Shown here: in pieces, positions 26,101 through 35,608 of the stretch
How positions within the stretch are numbered: the stretch's first letter is position 1
How the letters are laid out: each line of letters starts with the position of its first letter
Origin: Janthinobacterium sp. GW458P
Lineage (GTDB): Bacteria > Pseudomonadota > Gammaproteobacteria > Burkholderiales > Burkholderiaceae_D
Assembly: GCF_002127585.1 (NCBI RefSeq)
Contig: NZ_NEGZ01000046.1
Span: forward strand, 1 to 47,064
DNA length: 47,064 nucleotides
Reading direction: 5' to 3'
Notes under the pieces: generated by a model
Databases searched by the model: none
What the model saw: the letters and a program-made list of their open reading frames with translations, nothing else
What the model was told of the DNA's origin: nothing
Position numbers and translations under genes: made by a program

Positions 26101-26786
26101 TTGAGCGGATCGACGGCGCGCCCGTGCAGGCGGCTCCAGAACAGCGAGCCATCCTGGCGCCGCAATTCCAGCTCCGTGCGGTACGGCTTGCCCTTCGAGA
26201 GCAGCGGCGCCGCTTCCAGTCCCAGCACGCGGCAATGCTCGGCGGAGCGGTACAGCACCGCGCCCGGCATGCCCGTCAGCTGGTGGCGCGCATAGCCGAA
26301 CATTTCGGCGGCGCGGATATTGCACTCCTCGATGAAGCCGCCCTTGGAAAAGACGATGCCGACGGCCGCGCTCTCCAGGATGGCCTGCTGCTCGAGCAGG
26401 GTCTTGCGCAAGGCCTGCTGGTCGCGCTGCTGCACGCTGATGTCCGCAAACACGAGCGTCGCGCCGGGCAAGCCGTCGCCCACGGGCAGCGGCTTGGCCC
26501 ACACCTGCACGGCAATGGCGCCCGTCTCCCCTTCGAGGCTGCTGTCCCAGCGCCGCTCGCGCCCGGCCGCCCCCAGCGCGCCGCGCAACATGCTGCTGCT
26601 CGACGCGCGGTAGGCATCGGTAAAACAATCGGCCAGCAAGCGGCCCGACACATCCCGGCCCAGCAAGTCGACCAGGGCGCCATTCGCCGCCACCACCATG
26701 CCGCAGGCATCGCAGGCGCACGCCGGCAAGGCGATCAGCTGCAAGGCATCGGCGATAAAATCGGGGCTGGTCGGTACGCGGTTCAT
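23124..26786 (-). CDS. Six-PAS GGDEF-EAL cyclic-di-GMP protein
   Basis: Large 1220-residue signalling protein without membrane segments. About six PAS domains of 115-125 residues occupy residues 10-750. PAS 2-6 share a signature ending in [IV]W[IL][VLI][ED]D and a central RRDGS-x-FW, which suggests internal duplication. A short coiled coil leads to a GGDEF domain with an intact RLGGDEF motif (871-875) and then an EAL domain (EVLLRW near 996, DDFGTGYSS later). Both cyclase and phosphodiesterase motifs are mostly conserved, with V replacing A in EAL. ATG 26786 is used; GTG 26792 would add two residues. The ligands of the PAS array are unknown. Confidence 0.93.
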   Translation of the reverse strand: MNRVPTSPDFIADALQLIALPACACDACGMVVAANGALVDLLGRDVSGRLLADCFTDAYRASSSSMLRGALGAAGRERRWDSSLEGETGAIAVQVWAKPLPVGDGLPGATLVFADISVQQRDQQALRKTLLEQQAILESAAVGIVFSKGGFIEECNIRAAEMFGYARHQLTGMPGAVLYRSAEHCRVLGLEAAPLLSKGKPYRTELELRRQDGSLFWSRLHGRAVDPLNTHDGTVWIVEDISDHRRDEDQLRRAVLEMQAVMDNAPLAIGFQRDKGVLRYNRRFAECFGFDGDSGVGLAVAELYPSRAAYENVVRQAAPLLRRGLPFQGEMEMRRRDGSTFWALAYGYVLNPENQPDRALRDTIWLFDDRSAQKAAEEAMRQLMLEQQAILDNASVGILFSRSRLVLRCNPRFAEMFGYTQDEMIGLPAAELFPSPAAYAQFGVQATPLLGQGLPYEQDESLFRRRDGTLFWCRIRAKAVDQAHSEQGAIWILEDITASRQAQMEVAAIMTNASVSILYTKNRQITRYNLGFATMFGYSGDEALGLPGRALYVSQQSYDLLGAAAFPFLSVAKPFQTEVEMMRRDGSTLWAQLIAYVVNPDDPAAGTIWIIEDRTEAKRAEESLRNALLENQAILDSAVLGISVVEGGHNLRSNSKMEELFGYGPGEINGLSVQALYPDVAAWKAARSETERDFGAGRVHMSEYQLVRKDGSRFWARLSGRPFDLAHAHGRSVWLVDDVTARREAAEAVRRARDELELRVHERTAELAGANLLLQGEIVERRQAEARVHHMAYHDNLTGLPNRALLSDRLERAMLASQRSERKLAVMFIDLDRFKTINDSLGHMTGDLLLKEVSGRLCRAVRASDTVARLGGDEFVVLVPGIRGAEEASRVAEKIIESLMPAFPLDGHVLHITPSIGICVYPDDGGDVDALMRHADAAMYHAKGNGRNNYQFFTQTMNQAAALHFDLESSLRTALAQDQFELYYQPVIDIATRSLHGMEVLLRWRRPGHGLVLPDRFIPIMEENGLIVPVGEWVMRQACEQSMAWQRQGLQPVPLAVNLSPRQFMHKGLVATIAAVVRETGIDPALLEFEITETALMQHGEHTLEILRQINGMGLRLSIDDFGTGYSSLAYLKRFPVKKVKIDRAFIKDLEHSAEDRAIVSAIIALADSLQLSTVAEGVETEEQFALLQAHGCRYAQGYLFSAPVPAANAQSLLQRVVLS

Positions 26787-26929
26787 GGACACCGTGGGTC
26801 GGTTGGTAGCGGTCGGGCATGCGCCTGAGCAATATATTCCTCAGGCATCATGGTGCTGCTAGATCATAAACCAGTTTCCGGGGGTTTTTTCATATTCCTT
26901 CTTGGCAATATCTGAAACACCACAGACCA

Positions 26930-26951
26930 GTTGCAACATGCATGTTGCAAC
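26930..26951. promoter_or_regulatory. 22-bp perfect palindrome before prpR
   Basis: The half-site GTTGCAACATG is followed directly by its exact reverse complement, centred 56 bp before the prpR start. A third GTTGCA copy follows at 26955-26960. Such long symmetry in the divergent gap strongly suggests an operator, most simply for PrpR autoregulation or another regulator of propionate genes. No clear sigma-54 -24/-12 pair was found here. Confidence 0.6.
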
Positions 26952-26996
26952 GGTGTTGCATATCAAAAAGATGAAACAAATCGTTTAGAATAAAGC

Positions 26997-28622
26997 ATGC
27001 GCCGCCCTCCCCAGCCCCCGCTCGACCATCGCGACAAACCCGTCATCTGGACCGTCTCCGTCTCGCGCCTGTTCGACCTGTTCCGCGACATCACGCTCGA
27101 ATACGATGATCTGGCGACGATCGAGCCGATCAACCTGGGCTTCGACGACGCCGTGCGCCACATCCGCGAGCGCATGGCCACGGAGCGCTGCGACGCCGTC
27201 ATCGCGGCCGGCTCGAACGGCGCCTACCTGAAAGGCCGGCTGTCGGTACCGGTCATCATCGCCAAGGCCAGCGGCTACGACGTGATGCAGGCGCTGGCGC
27301 GCGCGCGGCGCATCTCGCCGCACATCGGCGTCGTCACCTATCAGGACCCGATGCCGGAACTGGGCGAATTTGCCGCCACCTTCGGCTTCCAGATCGCGCA
27401 ACGCACCTACGCCACCGAAGAAGACGCGCGCGCGCAGATCAATGAACTGAAGGCAGAGGGCGTCAAAGCCGTCGTCGGCGCGGGCCTCGTCACCGACCTG
27501 GCCGAGGAGGCAGGGCTGGCCGCCGTCTTCGTGTATTCCGCCACCTCGATCCGGCGCGCCTTCGACGACGCGCTGGAACTGGCGCGCCTGACCCAGCTCG
27601 AATCGAACCGGGGACGGCGCACGGTGGTGGCCGATACCCTGCGCGCGCGCCACGGCCTGCACGACCTGCGCGGCGAATCGGAGGCGATGGAAGCGCTGCG
27701 CCAGTCGGTGGTGCTGTTCGCCCGCTCGCCGGCGACGGTGCTGATCCAGGGCGAGACGGGCAGCGGCAAGGAGCTGGTGGCGCAGGCCATCCACCGCGAA
27801 AGCCCGCGCAGCCTGGGCGCCAACCGCCCCTTCATCGCCATCAATTGCGGCGCCATCGCCGAGTCCCTGCTGGAGTCGGAGCTGTTCGGCCACGAGGACG
27901 GGGCTTTTACGGGCGCGCGCCGGGGCGGCCATGCGGGCCTGTTCGAAGCGGCCAACCACGGCACCCTGTTCCTCGACGAAATCGGAGAAATGCCGCTGGC
28001 CCTGCAAACGCGATTGCTGCGCGTGCTGGAAGAGCGCGAAGTGGTGCGCGTGGGCGGCACGCGGCCTATCGCCATCAATGTGCGCATCATCAGCGCCACG
28101 CACTGCGACCTGGAGCAGCGCATCCGCGAAGGCCGCTTCCGCGCCGACCTGTTCTACCGCCTGGCCGTGCTGCGCCTGCATTTGCCGGCCCTGCGCGAAC
28201 GCGCCAGCGACATTCCCGGCCTGGCCGAATGGTCGCTGAAAAACGCCCTGGCCGCGCTGGGCGCCCGCCCGCATCCGAACCTGCACGCGGAAATCCAGGC
28301 CTGCGCGCCGCTGCTGCGCCGCTACGGCTGGCCCGGCAACGTGCGCGAACTGCGCAACCTGGCCGAAAGGCTGGCGCTGTTCCTGGCCGCCGAACCGCTG
28401 CAGGCGCTGACGCCCGCCTTCGTGCTGGGCGTGGCGCCCGAACTGGCCCATGGCGCCGCCGCGCCCACCGCGCTGGCGGTACCGGCTGCCGCCGCACCGC
28501 CGCGCCCGGAAGACGAAAGCGCCAGCGCCGTACTGGCGCGCTTCGGCGGGCGACGCGACGCAGCCGCCCATTACCTCGGCATCAGCCGCACCACCCTGTG
28601 GCGCCGCCTGCGCGCCGGCTGA
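26997..28622 (+). CDS. prpR: PrpR-type sigma-54 activator
   Basis: Regulator of propionate (2-methylcitrate) catabolism, 541 residues. The PrpR_N sensor domain (about 20-200) has [18 protein letters not shown] and [16 protein letters not shown]. The AAA+ domain has Walker A GETGSGKE (near 251) and the sigma-54-contact motif GAFTGA (near 302). A Fis-type HTH closes the protein ([16 protein letters not shown]). The sensor would bind 2-methylcitrate by family analogy. The prpBCDE genes are not in this window, which is unusual because prpR normally sits beside them. They may lie elsewhere on the chromosome. Confidence 0.9.
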   Translation: MRRPPQPPLDHRDKPVIWTVSVSRLFDLFRDITLEYDDLATIEPINLGFDDAVRHIRERMATERCDAVIAAGSNGAYLKGRLSVPVIIAKASGYDVMQALARARRISPHIGVVTYQDPMPELGEFAATFGFQIAQRTYATEEDARAQINELKAEGVKAVVGAGLVTDLAEEAGLAAVFVYSATSIRRAFDDALELARLTQLESNRGRRTVVADTLRARHGLHDLRGESEAMEALRQSVVLFARSPATVLIQGETGSGKELVAQAIHRESPRSLGANRPFIAINCGAIAESLLESELFGHEDGAFTGARRGGHAGLFEAANHGTLFLDEIGEMPLALQTRLLRVLEEREVVRVGGTRPIAINVRIISATHCDLEQRIREGRFRADLFYRLAVLRLHLPALRERASDIPGLAEWSLKNALAALGARPHPNLHAEIQACAPLLRRYGWPGNVRELRNLAERLALFLAAEPLQALTPAFVLGVAPELAHGAAAPTALAVPAAAAPPRPEDESASAVLARFGGRRDAAAHYLGISRTTLWRRLRAG

Positions 28623-28822
28623 TTTTTCAGCCATACAAAAGAGCCCTTGGACGAATGGCCTCACCCGCACGATTATGGCAGCGCGGCACGGGACACGGCG
28701 GCGCGGGCGGCACCAGCGGACTGGCTCGCACCAGGACGTGCCGTCCGCCGCTGACCTGCGCCATCACGAGCAGCACGGCTATCTGGTGCCGCGCGTGAAG
28801 GCCGCCTGCAGCCTGTAGCCCC

Positions 28823-31800
28823 TTACTTCAGCGCGGGGATCGGCTGCGCCTGGAAGGCCGGGCGCGGCTGCTCCCTGAGCTTTTTCGCCAGCATGTCGAG
28901 CGCCACGTCCAGCTGGCGGTCGGCGCCATTGAAGGTGGCGTGCGGCGGATTGTCCACCTCGACGTCCGGCAGCACGCCCACGCCTTCGATCAGCCACTGG
29001 CCGTCGATGCCGAACTGGCCGTTTTCCGCCACGCGCGCCATGCCATTATCGGCCAGGCGCGTATTGTCGCTGAGCCAGACGCCGGCGCCGGCCGTGCGCT
29101 TGCCCACCAGCGGCGCCAGTTTCAATGCCTTGATGCCGGCGGCGAAGGTCTCGCCATCGGAATACGTGAGTTCATCGACCAGCACCACCAGGTGGCCGCG
29201 GAAGGTGTTCTGCATGTTCGTCGATGGCTGCACGCCCGGCGGCGCCCAGTAGGCCCAGGCCTTGCGCAGCAGCTTTTCGATGATCCAGCTGTCGATATTG
29301 CCGCCGTTATTGCGCCGCACGTCGATGATCAGGCCTTCGCGGTTGATGTTGGCGTAAAAATCGCGCGCGAACGAGGCGATGTCGTTCGGCCCCATGGCGC
29401 GCAGGTGCAAGTAGCCGATGCGTCCCTGCGAGACGGCCGCCACCTGCTCGGCGCGGCTCAGTTCCCAGTCGCCATAGCGCAGCGCCGTCTGTTTCGCCAT
29501 GTTGACGGGCGTGACGATGACGGCGCGCGGCGCAGCCTTGCCATTACCGCGTTTGACCTGCAACAAGACCTGCTTGTCGGCCTGGTTCAGCAGCAGGTCG
29601 CTGATGTCGCGCGCGCCCAGGACGTCCTTGCCGTTGACGGCCGTGATCACGTCGCCTTCGCGCACGTCGACCTCGGGGCGCGACAGCGGCGCGCGCGCCG
29701 ACGGCAGTTCCGCCTCGCTGCGGTAGACATGCTCGACACGATAGCCCTCGTTTGTGCGCGCCAGCACGGCGCCCAGGCCCGCCGGCGTGCCTTCCTGCTC
29801 CGTGCGGCGCAATTCGCCGGGACGGATCTGCGAATGCAGGGCGCCCACCTCGGCCACCATCATGCCCAGCACGTCATTGAGCTCGGCCCGGTCCGTGACC
29901 CGCTCGACCAGCGGCGCATATTTATCGCGCGCCGCCTTCCAGTCCACGCCACGCATCTTCGCGTCGTACAGGAAGTCGCGGTGCAGGCGCCACGCGTCGT
30001 TGAACATCTGCTTCCATTCCAGGCGCGGATTCGACACAAACGTCCAGTCGTCGACTTTTACTTTCGCCTTCGACAGGTCGGACGGCAGCTTGGCGCCCGC
30101 CTCGATCACCAGCATCTCGCCCGGCCCCGTGGCCGTGGCCGTGCGGTAGTACAGGTGTTTTTTATCCGTCGCCAGGTCGAATTCGCGCACACTGGCCACC
30201 AGCAGTTCCGGCTTGGAGCCGGTATTGCCGATGGCAAGCGTCTTCAGGCTGGACTTGTTCTCGCCGCTTTCGCGCTCGAGGAAATACAGTCGCTTGTCAT
30301 CCATGGCCAGCGCGCTGTAGTTGCCCGCAGCCAGCGGCACCTCGTACAGGCGCTCGGCCAGGCCCTTGAAGACGACATCCGGCAGGGCGGCCGGCACTTT
30401 CTTCACGGCCGCCTTGCCGCCGGCCTTTTCCAATGCCTTTTCCGCCGCCGATTCGGCCGCCTTTTCATCGTCCGTCTCGGCCGGTTTCACTCCCGGACGG
30501 CTCAGCTCATCGTCGGGCTGGAAGGGGAAGCGGTTGCCCGGCTGCAATGCCAGCGCATACACGCCGGTGCGCTTGTCGAACACGGGCCCCATGTTGCGGT
30601 CGCCCCATGGCGAACCGTTGGCCAGCTGAAAATTGCGCGCCGACATGAAATACAACCAGCGCCCGTCCGGCGAAAACACGGGCGAGCCGGAGGTATAACG
30701 GTCGCTGGTGACGAACTGCAGCTGCTTCGACGCCAGGTTGTACAGGCCGATCTGCTCGCGCTGCTCATTGCTGGCCACGCGCACGATGGCCAGGTTGCGG
30801 CTGTCGGGCGACCATTGCACTTCATCGTGCTTGTCCACGCCCGCCTTGCCCGCGTCGTCGATCAGCTGGTTGCCTTTTGTTGCCAGGTCCAGCAGCCAGA
30901 AGCGGCCCTTCTTGTCCGTGTGCGCCAGCCAGCGCCCGTCCGGCGACGGATACAGCTTCCAGCGGTGATTATTTCCCTGCGTCGTCAGTTGCTCGCCCTT
31001 GCCCGAGCCGTCGGCGGCAAACTTCCATATCTCGTTTTCTCCGCTCGTGTCGACGATGGCATAGACGGACTTCTCGTCGCTGGAAAAGACGGCGTCGCGC
31101 GCCCTTGCCCCTTCCGGAATGGCGATGTCGACGCGGCGCAGGCTGCCCGTGCCGGCGATGCTGACGCGGCCCCTTGCAGTGAGGATGATGCGCTCATCCT
31201 TGCCCGACACCTGGACATTGCTCAAGGTATCGAGCGGCGAGCGGATCTGGCGCGTGCGCTGCTGGTCGAAATCGGACACGAGGCTGATGGCCAGCGGCTG
31301 CGAGACGTCGGCCGCGGCGGCATTCACATCGAGCACGTGCAAATCCGCGCCCAGCTGGTAGACGATGCGGCCATCGCCCAGGGACGCGTTGCGCACGTCC
31401 CACTGCGTGTGGCCGGTCAACGCGCGGCGGTCGGAACCGTCGGGCAGCATGCTCCACAGATTGTCGCTGCCGCCCGCGTCACTGATGTAGTAGACGCGGC
31501 CCTGCCACCACATGGGGCGCTTGTTGTTGCCGGCCTGCACGGCCGCATCCGTGTGCATGGGCATGGCCTCAGCCTTGCCATCGAGCGTATAGCGCCACAG
31601 GGTCGCATGCGCGCCGCCCCGGTAGTTGCGCACGTTGTCGTTGGTCACGGCCAGGCCGAAGCGCGTGAAATACAGGGTCGTGCCGGCGTCGTCGAGCACG
31701 GCGTCGTTGGCGTCGGCCACGGGAAACACGCGCCGCGTCAGTTTTACGGGATCGATGGCGGCGACGATGCGGCGCGAGGCGGGGCCATCCGTATTTTGCG

Positions 31801-32182
31801 TGCTGACCAGCACTTCGCCCTGTGCCGTCCAGCCCAGCACCAGCACGCCGCCATTGTCAAACGAGATGCGGCGCGGCAAGCCGCCCGCCAGCGGCATCAC
31901 ATATGCTTCCTGCGCCCCTTCGTAGGCGGCGGAAAACGCCAGCCACTGGCCGTCGCGCGAAATCGCCGCGTTCGTTTCATAGCCGGGATGCGTGGTCAAC
32001 CGCTGCGCCGCGCCGCCGCGCAAATTGCTTTTCCACAAGTCGCCTTCGGCCGTGAAGACGATGGTATCGCCGCGCACGGCGGGAAAACGGAAATAGCTGG
32101 CGGCGGGCGCGACGGCAGCGGCGGCGCTGCCCAGCAGGCCGGCGGAAAACAGGAGGGAGGCAAGGGTGCGGGAGATGGTCAT
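28823..32182 (-). CDS. Tricorn-like S41 peptidase with PDZ domain
   Basis: Exported Tricorn-protease homologue of 1119 residues. A signal peptide ends near residue 22. WD40-like/beta-propeller repeats fill the first half (DGQWLAFSAAYEG, SPDGRWLAHTDKKGRFW, SPDGRWLYFMSARNF). A Tricorn C1 region follows, then a PDZ domain (about 790-880; AVNGKDVLGARD) and an S41 protease core (IIDVRRNNGGNIDSW). The catalytic serine is about residue 1008 in ELTYSDGETF. In the archaeal enzyme this fold degrades peptides downstream of the proteasome; here the signal peptide suggests periplasmic peptide breakdown. It stands alone. Confidence 0.92.
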   Translation of the reverse strand: MTISRTLASLLFSAGLLGSAAAAVAPAASYFRFPAVRGDTIVFTAEGDLWKSNLRGGAAQRLTTHPGYETNAAISRDGQWLAFSAAYEGAQEAYVMPLAGGLPRRISFDNGGVLVLGWTAQGEVLVSTQNTDGPASRRIVAAIDPVKLTRRVFPVADANDAVLDDAGTTLYFTRFGLAVTNDNVRNYRGGAHATLWRYTLDGKAEAMPMHTDAAVQAGNNKRPMWWQGRVYYISDAGGSDNLWSMLPDGSDRRALTGHTQWDVRNASLGDGRIVYQLGADLHVLDVNAAAADVSQPLAISLVSDFDQQRTRQIRSPLDTLSNVQVSGKDERIILTARGRVSIAGTGSLRRVDIAIPEGARARDAVFSSDEKSVYAIVDTSGENEIWKFAADGSGKGEQLTTQGNNHRWKLYPSPDGRWLAHTDKKGRFWLLDLATKGNQLIDDAGKAGVDKHDEVQWSPDSRNLAIVRVASNEQREQIGLYNLASKQLQFVTSDRYTSGSPVFSPDGRWLYFMSARNFQLANGSPWGDRNMGPVFDKRTGVYALALQPGNRFPFQPDDELSRPGVKPAETDDEKAAESAAEKALEKAGGKAAVKKVPAALPDVVFKGLAERLYEVPLAAGNYSALAMDDKRLYFLERESGENKSSLKTLAIGNTGSKPELLVASVREFDLATDKKHLYYRTATATGPGEMLVIEAGAKLPSDLSKAKVKVDDWTFVSNPRLEWKQMFNDAWRLHRDFLYDAKMRGVDWKAARDKYAPLVERVTDRAELNDVLGMMVAEVGALHSQIRPGELRRTEQEGTPAGLGAVLARTNEGYRVEHVYRSEAELPSARAPLSRPEVDVREGDVITAVNGKDVLGARDISDLLLNQADKQVLLQVKRGNGKAAPRAVIVTPVNMAKQTALRYGDWELSRAEQVAAVSQGRIGYLHLRAMGPNDIASFARDFYANINREGLIIDVRRNNGGNIDSWIIEKLLRKAWAYWAPPGVQPSTNMQNTFRGHLVVLVDELTYSDGETFAAGIKALKLAPLVGKRTAGAGVWLSDNTRLADNGMARVAENGQFGIDGQWLIEGVGVLPDVEVDNPPHATFNGADRQLDVALDMLAKKLREQPRPAFQAQPIPALK

Positions 32183-32329
32183 GTAAGCGGTCTTTCAACG
32201 AGCTAAGGAAACGACGTGGGGCCAGGCAGACATCGGGATATCGATTCTTGCATAGCTTGCGGAAAAGAAATACCTATTTTTAAATAAGGATATTTACACA
32301 ACAATTTCCATGGCACGCTTTCCGGACAT

Positions 32330-32364
32330 AAAAAAACCCGCGCCACTTGCGTGGGCGGGTTTTT
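32330..32364. terminator. Bidirectional terminator after clpA
   Basis: A run, stem ACCCGC-(G)-CCAC, loop TTGC, GTGG-(G)-CGGGT, T run. It lies 25 bp past the clpA stop on the minus strand and shields the Tricorn gene promoter region from clpA read-through. Confidence 0.8.
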
Positions 32365-32389
32365 GGGTCGCGCGTGGCGCTGCGGTCGA

Positions 32390-34690
32390 TTACTCGACTT
32401 CCACCGTTTCCGGTGGCGCCGTCGGCGCCGCGTCTGGCGGTTCCGGGAATTCCAGCAAGACCTGGTCCTTGTCGTCGAGATCGACAGTGACCTTGCCGCC
32501 GGACACCAGGCGACCGAACAGCAGTTCGTCGGCCAGCGCCTTGCGGATCATGTCCTGGATCAAACGCGACATCGGCCGCGCGCCCATGAGCGGATCGAAA
32601 CCTTTCTTGCCGAGGAAGGCACGCAGCTTCTCGGTAAACACGGCTTCCACCTTTTTCTCGTGCAACTGCTCTTCCAGCTGCATGAGGAACTTGTCGACCA
32701 CGCGCAGGATGATTTCCTGGTCCAGCGCGCGGAAACTGATGGTGGCATCGATACGGTTGCGGAACTCCGGCGTGAACATGCGCTTGATGTCGGCCATCTC
32801 GTCGCCAGCCTGTTTCGAGCTGGTAAAGCCGATGGACGCCTTTTGCAGGCTTTCCGCGCCCGCATTCGTCGTCATGATGATGATCACGTTGCGGAAATCG
32901 GCTTTGCGGCCATTGTTGTCCGTCAAGGTGCCGTGATCCATCACTTGCAGCAGGATATTGAAAATGTCCGGATGGGCTTTTTCAATTTCATCGAGCAGCA
33001 AGACCGCGTGCGGCTTCTTGGTGATCGCTTCCGTCAGCAGGCCGCCCTGGTCGAAACCGACGTAGCCCGGTGGCGCGCCGATCAAACGGCTGACGGCATG
33101 GCGCTCCATGTATTCCGACATATCGAAACGGATCAGCTCGATGCCGAGGATGAAGGCCAGCTGTTTCGCCACCTCGGTCTTGCCGACGCCCGTCGGACCG
33201 GAGAACAGGAAGGAGCCGATCGGCTTGTCCGTCTTGCCCAGGCCGGCACGGGCCATCTTGATGGCCGAGGCCAGCGCGTCGATGGCCGGATCTTGCCCGA
33301 AAACAACATTACGCAAGTCGCGGTCTATCGTCTGCAGCTTGCTGCGGTCGTCCTGGTTGACCGTTTGCGGCGGAATGCGGGCGATCTTGGCGATGATGTC
33401 CTCGATCTCGGCCTTGCCGATGGTTTTCTTCTGCTTCGACTTCGGCAGGATGCGCTGCGCCGCGCCCGCTTCATCGATGACGTCGATCGCCTTGTCGGGC
33501 AGGTGGCGGTCGTTGATGAAGCGCGCCGCCAGTTCGGCCGCCGTCGACAGGGCCGAGGCCGAGTATTTCACGCCATGGTGCTCTTCGAAGCGCGACTTGA
33601 GGCCGCGCAAGATCTGCACGGTTTGTTCGACGGTCGGCTCGTTGACGTCCACTTTCTGGAAACGGCGGCTCAGGGCATGATCTTTCTCAAACACGCCGCG
33701 GAATTCCGTGTACGTGGTCGCGCCGATGCATTTCAGTTGACCATTCGCCAGTGCCGGTTTCAGCAGGTTGGACGCGTCCAGCGTGCCGCCCGACGCCGAA
33801 CCCGCACCGATGATGGTGTGAATCTCGTCGATGAACAGGATGCCGTTCGGATTGTCCTTCAATTGCTTGAGCACGGCTTTCAGGCGCTGTTCGAAGTCGC
33901 CGCGGTACTTGGTGCCGGCCAGCAAGGCGCCCATGTCCAGCGAATACACGACGGCATTCTGCAGGATTTCCGGCACGTCGCTTTGCGTGATGCGGTAGGC
34001 CAGGCCTTCGGCGATGGCGGTCTTGCCCACGCCCGCCTCGCCGACGAGCAGCGGATTGTTCTTGCGGCGGCGGCACAGGATCTGGATCACGCGGTCGACT
34101 TCATCCTCGCGGCCGATCAGCGGGTCGATCCGCCCTTCGGCCGCGGCCTTGTTCAGGTTCTGCGTGAACTGGTCGAGCGGGCTTTCCTTCGGCTGGCCGT
34201 CGACGGGCGCTTCTTCCACGCCTTCGGAGGCTTTCGCGCTTTCCGTCGACTGGTCCTTGCGCACGCCGTGCGAGATGAAGTTGACCACGTCCAGGCGCGT
34301 CACGCCCTGCTGGTGCAGGTAGTAAACAGCATGCGAGTCCTTTTCGCCGAAGATGGCCACCAGCACATTGGCGCCCGTGACTTCCTTCTTGCCATTCGAG
34401 GCGGACTGGACATGCATGATGGCGCGCTGGATCACGCGCTGGAAACCAAGCGTCGGCTGGGTGTCGACTTCGCCCGTGCCAGGCACGGTCGGCGTGTTAT
34501 CGCCGATGAAATTGGTGAGGGTCTTGCGCAGGTCTTCAATATTGACCGCGCAGGCACGCAATACCTCCGCTGCGGAGGGATTATCCAGCAGTGCCAGCAG
34601 TAAATGCTCAACCGTGATGAATTCGTGCCGTGCCTGTCGAGCTTCGACAAACGCCATGTGCAAACTTACTTCTAATTCCTGCGCAATCAT
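32390..34690 (-). CDS. clpA: ATP-dependent Clp protease ATPase ClpA
   Basis: Unfoldase that feeds ClpP, 766 residues (E. coli 758). The Clp N domain (residues 1-140) begins [17 protein letters not shown]. Two AAA+ modules follow with Walker [14 protein letters not shown] and [13 protein letters not shown], and a pore loop lies in [12 protein letters not shown]. The ClpP-docking IGF loop is visible in [12 protein letters not shown] 34690 is fixed by GGAGGAAGT and overlaps the clpS stop (ATGA). ClpP is not encoded nearby. A longer upstream frame would overlap clpS and is not needed. Confidence 0.96.
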   Translation of the reverse strand: MIAQELEVSLHMAFVEARQARHEFITVEHLLLALLDNPSAAEVLRACAVNIEDLRKTLTNFIGDNTPTVPGTGEVDTQPTLGFQRVIQRAIMHVQSASNGKKEVTGANVLVAIFGEKDSHAVYYLHQQGVTRLDVVNFISHGVRKDQSTESAKASEGVEEAPVDGQPKESPLDQFTQNLNKAAAEGRIDPLIGREDEVDRVIQILCRRRKNNPLLVGEAGVGKTAIAEGLAYRITQSDVPEILQNAVVYSLDMGALLAGTKYRGDFEQRLKAVLKQLKDNPNGILFIDEIHTIIGAGSASGGTLDASNLLKPALANGQLKCIGATTYTEFRGVFEKDHALSRRFQKVDVNEPTVEQTVQILRGLKSRFEEHHGVKYSASALSTAAELAARFINDRHLPDKAIDVIDEAGAAQRILPKSKQKKTIGKAEIEDIIAKIARIPPQTVNQDDRSKLQTIDRDLRNVVFGQDPAIDALASAIKMARAGLGKTDKPIGSFLFSGPTGVGKTEVAKQLAFILGIELIRFDMSEYMERHAVSRLIGAPPGYVGFDQGGLLTEAITKKPHAVLLLDEIEKAHPDIFNILLQVMDHGTLTDNNGRKADFRNVIIIMTTNAGAESLQKASIGFTSSKQAGDEMADIKRMFTPEFRNRIDATISFRALDQEIILRVVDKFLMQLEEQLHEKKVEAVFTEKLRAFLGKKGFDPLMGARPMSRLIQDMIRKALADELLFGRLVSGGKVTVDLDDKDQVLLEFPEPPDAAPTAPPETVEVE

Positions 34691-34989
34691 ACTTCCTCCA
34701 TCACGCACTGCAGGGGGTGCCCCGCCTTGCGCGCATGCGTTAAAACGAACTCCACTTTGGTACACGCTATATCTTTAGAGAACACGCCGCACACTCCTTT
34801 GCCGTAGCGATGAACACTGAGCATGATTTGCGTCGCCGTTTCACGGTCCTTGTTGAAATACTCCTGAATGATGGCCACCACAAATTCCATCGGGGTGTAG
34901 TCGTCATTGAGCAAGGCCACCTGGTAGAGCGGCGGCGGCTTCAGTACTTGCCGCTCCAGCAGGGTTTCTGTGTCGTGCTTGGTTGCCAT
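34687..34989 (-). CDS. clpS: ClpS adaptor for N-degron substrates
   Basis: Adaptor of 100 residues that hands proteins with destabilising N-terminal residues to ClpAP. The conserved NDD-type motif is [13 protein letters not shown] (residues 27-39), followed by [19 protein letters not shown] and the end [16 protein letters not shown], all typical. It overlaps clpA by 4 bp, so the pair is translationally coupled. The two promoters lie in the 321-bp gap shared with the cold-shock gene. Confidence 0.96.
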   Translation of the reverse strand: MATKHDTETLLERQVLKPPPLYQVALLNDDYTPMEFVVAIIQEYFNKDRETATQIMLSVHRYGKGVCGVFSKDIACTKVEFVLTHARKAGHPLQCVMEEV

Positions 34990-35162
34990 ACGCTTATTCT
35001 AATGCTTTCACAGTGGTTGTCATGCGCTATATCTGCGCGTTTCCAATTGTTTTCAATCTTACGCGTTTTCTTAATACTGCGCAGATGGCGACCTTGCCGC
35101 CGAAATCAAGAGTTGCTTTTTTGGTCGTCGTGAAGAATTTGGCAATATCGATGGAAAAGCGC

Positions 35163-35191
35163 TTGACTTCATTATTTATTCCGCCAACAAT
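35163..35191 (+). promoter_or_regulatory. Candidate cold-shock gene promoter
   Basis: TTGACT (35163-35168), 17-bp spacer, AACAAT (35186-35191). Start would be near 35198, giving a 5' UTR of about 113 nt, the long leader typical of cold-shock genes. The -10 is imperfect. Confidence 0.4.
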
Positions 35192-35250
35192 GCTGTATCG
35201 ACTGTTGCAGTAATGTACAGCTTGATAAGAAGTGAGACGTCGAGGAGGGG

Positions 35251-35270
35251 GCAAGAAGCTTCTTGCTTTT
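35251..35270 (+). terminator. Hairpin plus T run in the csp 5' UTR
   Basis: GCAAGA-AGCT-TCTTGC forms a 6-bp stem with a 4-nt loop and is followed by TTTT, 41 bp before the start codon. This is a small terminator-like structure inside the leader of a cold-shock gene. It may be an attenuator or a temperature-sensitive structure; function is inference. Confidence 0.45.
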
Positions 35271-35310
35271 ATGGCTCGTGTGATTTGTTTTAATTTTGAA
35301 AGTTCTTTTT

Positions 35311-35514
35311 ATGGCAACAGGTACAGTTAAGTGGTTCAATGATTCCAAAGGCTTTGGCTTCATCACTCCAGATGATGGCGGCGAAGATTTGTTTGCTCAT
35401 TTCTCCGCAATCAACATGAACGGTTTCAAGACCCTCAAAGAAGGTCAAAAAGTTCAATTCGAAGTCACGCAAGGCCCTAAAGGCAAGCAAGCTTCCAACA
35501 TCCAGGCAGCCTAA
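35311..35514 (+). CDS. CspA-family cold-shock protein
   Basis: Single-stranded nucleic-acid chaperone of 67 residues. It has the cold-shock domain with RNP1 KGFGFI (residues 13-18) and RNP2-like DLFAHF, ending in [14 protein letters not shown]. Whether it is cold-induced, constitutive or stress-specific cannot be read from the protein, but the long leader with hairpin suggests leader control. ATG 35311 follows GAAAG. It ends at a strong terminator shared with icd. Confidence 0.95.
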   Translation: MATGTVKWFNDSKGFGFITPDDGGEDLFAHFSAINMNGFKTLKEGQKVQFEVTQGPKGKQASNIQAA

Positions 35515-35536
35515 GCATCCCCTGCCCTCAGATGTG

Positions 35537-35570
35537 AAAAACCCCGTTTCCTTGAAGCGGGGTTTTTTTT
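35537..35570. terminator. Bidirectional terminator, csp / icd
   Basis: AAAAACCCCG, inner pairs, CTT loop, CGGGG and eight T. It ends the cold-shock transcript on the plus strand and icd on the minus strand (36 bp past its stop). Confidence 0.85.
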
Positions 35571-35608
35571 CGCCCGCAGGGTGCGCCGCACCCTGCCCGC
35601 CCCTCTTG

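Larger units (their letters stand above)
34990..35310. other. clpS / cold-shock intergenic region
   Basis: 321 bp without a gene. It holds the clpS promoter on the minus strand and the cold-shock promoter and 5' UTR on the plus strand, listed separately. The region is AT-richer than average, as usual around csp genes. Confidence 0.6.

Noticed and set aside
23664..26828. A 1054-codon open frame on the plus strand opposite the GGDEF-EAL gene
   Set aside because: It mirrors a gene with clear domains on the other strand. GC-rich codon bias leaves antisense frames open, and its product is Arg/His/Gln-rich with no family features.
26930..26960. Sigma-54 promoter before prpR
   Set aside because: TTGCA could be a -12 element, but no GG lies at the required -24 spacing.
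28623..28822. Possible remnant gene between prpR and the Tricorn gene
   Set aside because: One frame ends in a plausible-looking tail (HHEQHGYLVPRVK) but nothing upstream fits a family; too short to call.
28940..32206. A 1088-codon open frame opposite the Tricorn-like gene
   Set aside because: Same antisense artefact. The minus strand encodes signal peptide, PDZ and protease motifs, whereas this frame has none.
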